From an uncultured Bacteroidota bacterium (GTDB lineage: Bacteria; Bacteroidota; Bacteroidia; Chitinophagales; Chitinophagaceae), in contig CAIYAG010000067.1 in assembly GCA_903924075.1 (NCBI GenBank), positions 1 through 44,075 on the forward strand: a stretch of DNA of 44,075 nt. Reading direction: 5' to 3'. A program made the position numbers and the translations under genes. Positions 43,109 to 44,075 of this stretch are shown here, piece by piece (the stretch's first letter is position 1; each line of letters starts with the position of its first letter). Under the pieces are notes generated by a model. The model was not told where the DNA came from. It was given only the letters and a program-made list of their open reading frames with translations, and searched no databases.

Positions 43109-43990
43109 TTAAATTCCGTTATTGGTTTTGTAGGCCTGAAGTGTGTTTTTCAAAAGACCTGCGATCGTCATTAAGCCAACACCTCCTGGTACTGGGGTAA
43201 TTGCACTAGTTAATGGTGCAACTTCATTGTAGGCCACATCGCCCTTGATTCTGAACCCTTTTTTGGCGGTAGCATCATTAACACGGGTAATACCCACATC
43301 AATCACAACCGCGCCTGGTTTGATCATATCTGCTTTCACAAATTCTGGTTTGCCAAGGGCGGCCACTAGAATATCTGCTTGCAAACAAATTTCTTTTAAA
43401 TTATGGGTATGAGAATGACATATAGTTACCGTACAGTTGCCATTCGGGATATTACTACTGAGGAGGATACTCATAGGTCGGCCTACGATATTGCTTCTAC
43501 CAATTACCACTGCGTGCTTACCCTTTGTTTCCAGTTTAAAAAATTCTAGCATCATCATGATGCCATAAGGCGTTGCAGGAATAAAACTAGGCAGGCCTTG
43601 CATCAATTTACCAGCACTAGAAGGATGAAACCCATCCACATCTTTTGAAGGATCGATTGCTTCGATCACTTTTTGTTCTTTGATCTGCTTAGGAAGGGGT
43701 AACTGAACAAGGATGCCGTCTACTAGAGGATCTTGATTCAATTTTGCAATTGCAGCAAGTAAAGTTGCTTCATCTATGTCTTCTTCAAACCTTACCAAAG
43801 TGGAAACAAATCCGATCTCCTCGCAATTTTTCACTTTTGAGGCCACATAGGTCTCGCTGGCACCATTGGAACCAACCAAAATAGCTGCCAAATGCGGGGG
43901 GCGATTGCCCGCTAATATTAATTTTTCTGTCTCAGCTTTTAAGTCTTCTTTGACTGCAGCAGACACCAATTTGCCATCTAGTACTAACAT
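43109..43990 (-). CDS. folD: Bifunctional methylenetetrahydrofolate dehydrogenase/cyclohydrolase
   Basis: A 293-residue enzyme that converts 5,10-methylene-THF to 10-formyl-THF. Signature segments are [23 protein letters not shown] with the catalytic Lys, [42 protein letters not shown] and [16 protein letters not shown]. Length is normal. The start is ATG 43990. A TATTTTTG element ends 4 bp before it, so the mRNA is probably leaderless or nearly so. It heads a folD-queE operon. Confidence 0.96.
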   Translation of the reverse strand: MLVLDGKLVSAAVKEDLKAETEKLILAGNRPPHLAAILVGSNGASETYVASKVKNCEEIGFVSTLVRFEEDIDEATLLAAIAKLNQDPLVDGILVQLPLPKQIKEQKVIEAIDPSKDVDGFHPSSAGKLMQGLPSFIPATPYGIMMMLEFFKLETKGKHAVVIGRSNIVGRPMSILLSSNIPNGNCTVTICHSHTHNLKEICLQADILVAALGKPEFVKADMIKPGAVVIDVGITRVNDATAKKGFRIKGDVAYNEVAPLTSAITPVPGGVGLMTIAGLLKNTLQAYKTNNGI

Positions 43991-43994
43991 GCCG

Positions 43995-44002
43995 CAAAAA
44001 TA
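43995..44002 (-). promoter_or_regulatory. Promoter -7 element of folD
   Basis: TATTTTTG on the minus strand, an exact TAnnTTTG match, 4 bp before the folD ATG. The region beyond (44003-44075) is A/T-rich with no clear -33 box and no gene. Confidence 0.5.
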
Positions 44003-44075
44003 TCTGAATTGTTTCTAAATAACATTTTTTTTCAGATTCTATCAATAAAGGACTTTGAAAACATTATTATTAAAA

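Overview
This window comes from a member of the Bacteroidota, most likely family Chitinophagaceae. Placement is inferred from gene content and signals, not from a search. Pointers are the TAnnTTTG promoter element in front of several genes, A-rich leaders without Shine-Dalgarno sequences, a type IX secretion cargo protein with the gliding-motility C-terminal domain, DUF4293 and DUF6427 family proteins, a small exosortase with its membrane partner, and a B12-dependent ribonucleotide reductase. It looks like ordinary chromosome: no tRNA, rRNA, CRISPR array, insertion sequence or prophage was seen.

Layout. 1-3.3 kb: 3' end of nrdJ, a 343-bp spacer with repeats and a terminator, then a GMC dehydrogenase and its Tat-lipoprotein small subunit. 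3.5-5.6 kb: metG (minus). 5.7-14.4 kb: an LD-carboxypeptidase (plus) faces a minus-strand run reading kup, two alpha/beta hydrolases, a GntP permease, RidA, a D-threonine aldolase/D-serine dehydratase-like enzyme and an M19 dipeptidase. The last four look like a D-amino-acid or peptide catabolic operon. 14.5-20.3 kb: a secreted hypothetical protein, a DUF6427 membrane protein, purQ, and a two-gene DsbD system. 20.4-24.1 kb: an ECF-type sigma factor and, divergently, uvrA. 24.2-25.1 kb: an exosortase-family gene (probably XrtX) overlapping its small membrane partner. 25.2-28.1 kb: glyA-DUF4293 (minus) and a sugar-phosphate nucleotidyltransferase. 28.3-31.3 kb: a GH5 mannanase overlapping a nitronate monooxygenase gene, then an SDR. 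31.3-36.4 kb: a type IX cargo protein, an alpha/beta hydrolase and lnt. 36.5-40.4 kb: guaB, a divergent MFS transporter, and dprA. 40.5-44.0 kb: a PorE-like TPR/propeller/CRD/OmpA protein, queE and folD.

The most unusual structure is not a gene. Two families of heptanucleotide tandem repeats, GAGTGAA-like and CAAAATT-like, lie in the 3' spacers of genes, mostly next to intrinsic terminators and nearly always in the same orientation relative to the upstream gene. In two cases the repeat supplies the stop codon of the gene. Other points of interest are a near-perfect hairpin ending 2 nt before the exosortase start codon, a DsbD whose fused N-terminal domain has lost its cysteines while a separate gene keeps them, a probable Tat piggyback dehydrogenase pair, and back-to-back near-leaderless promoters between guaB and the MFS gene.
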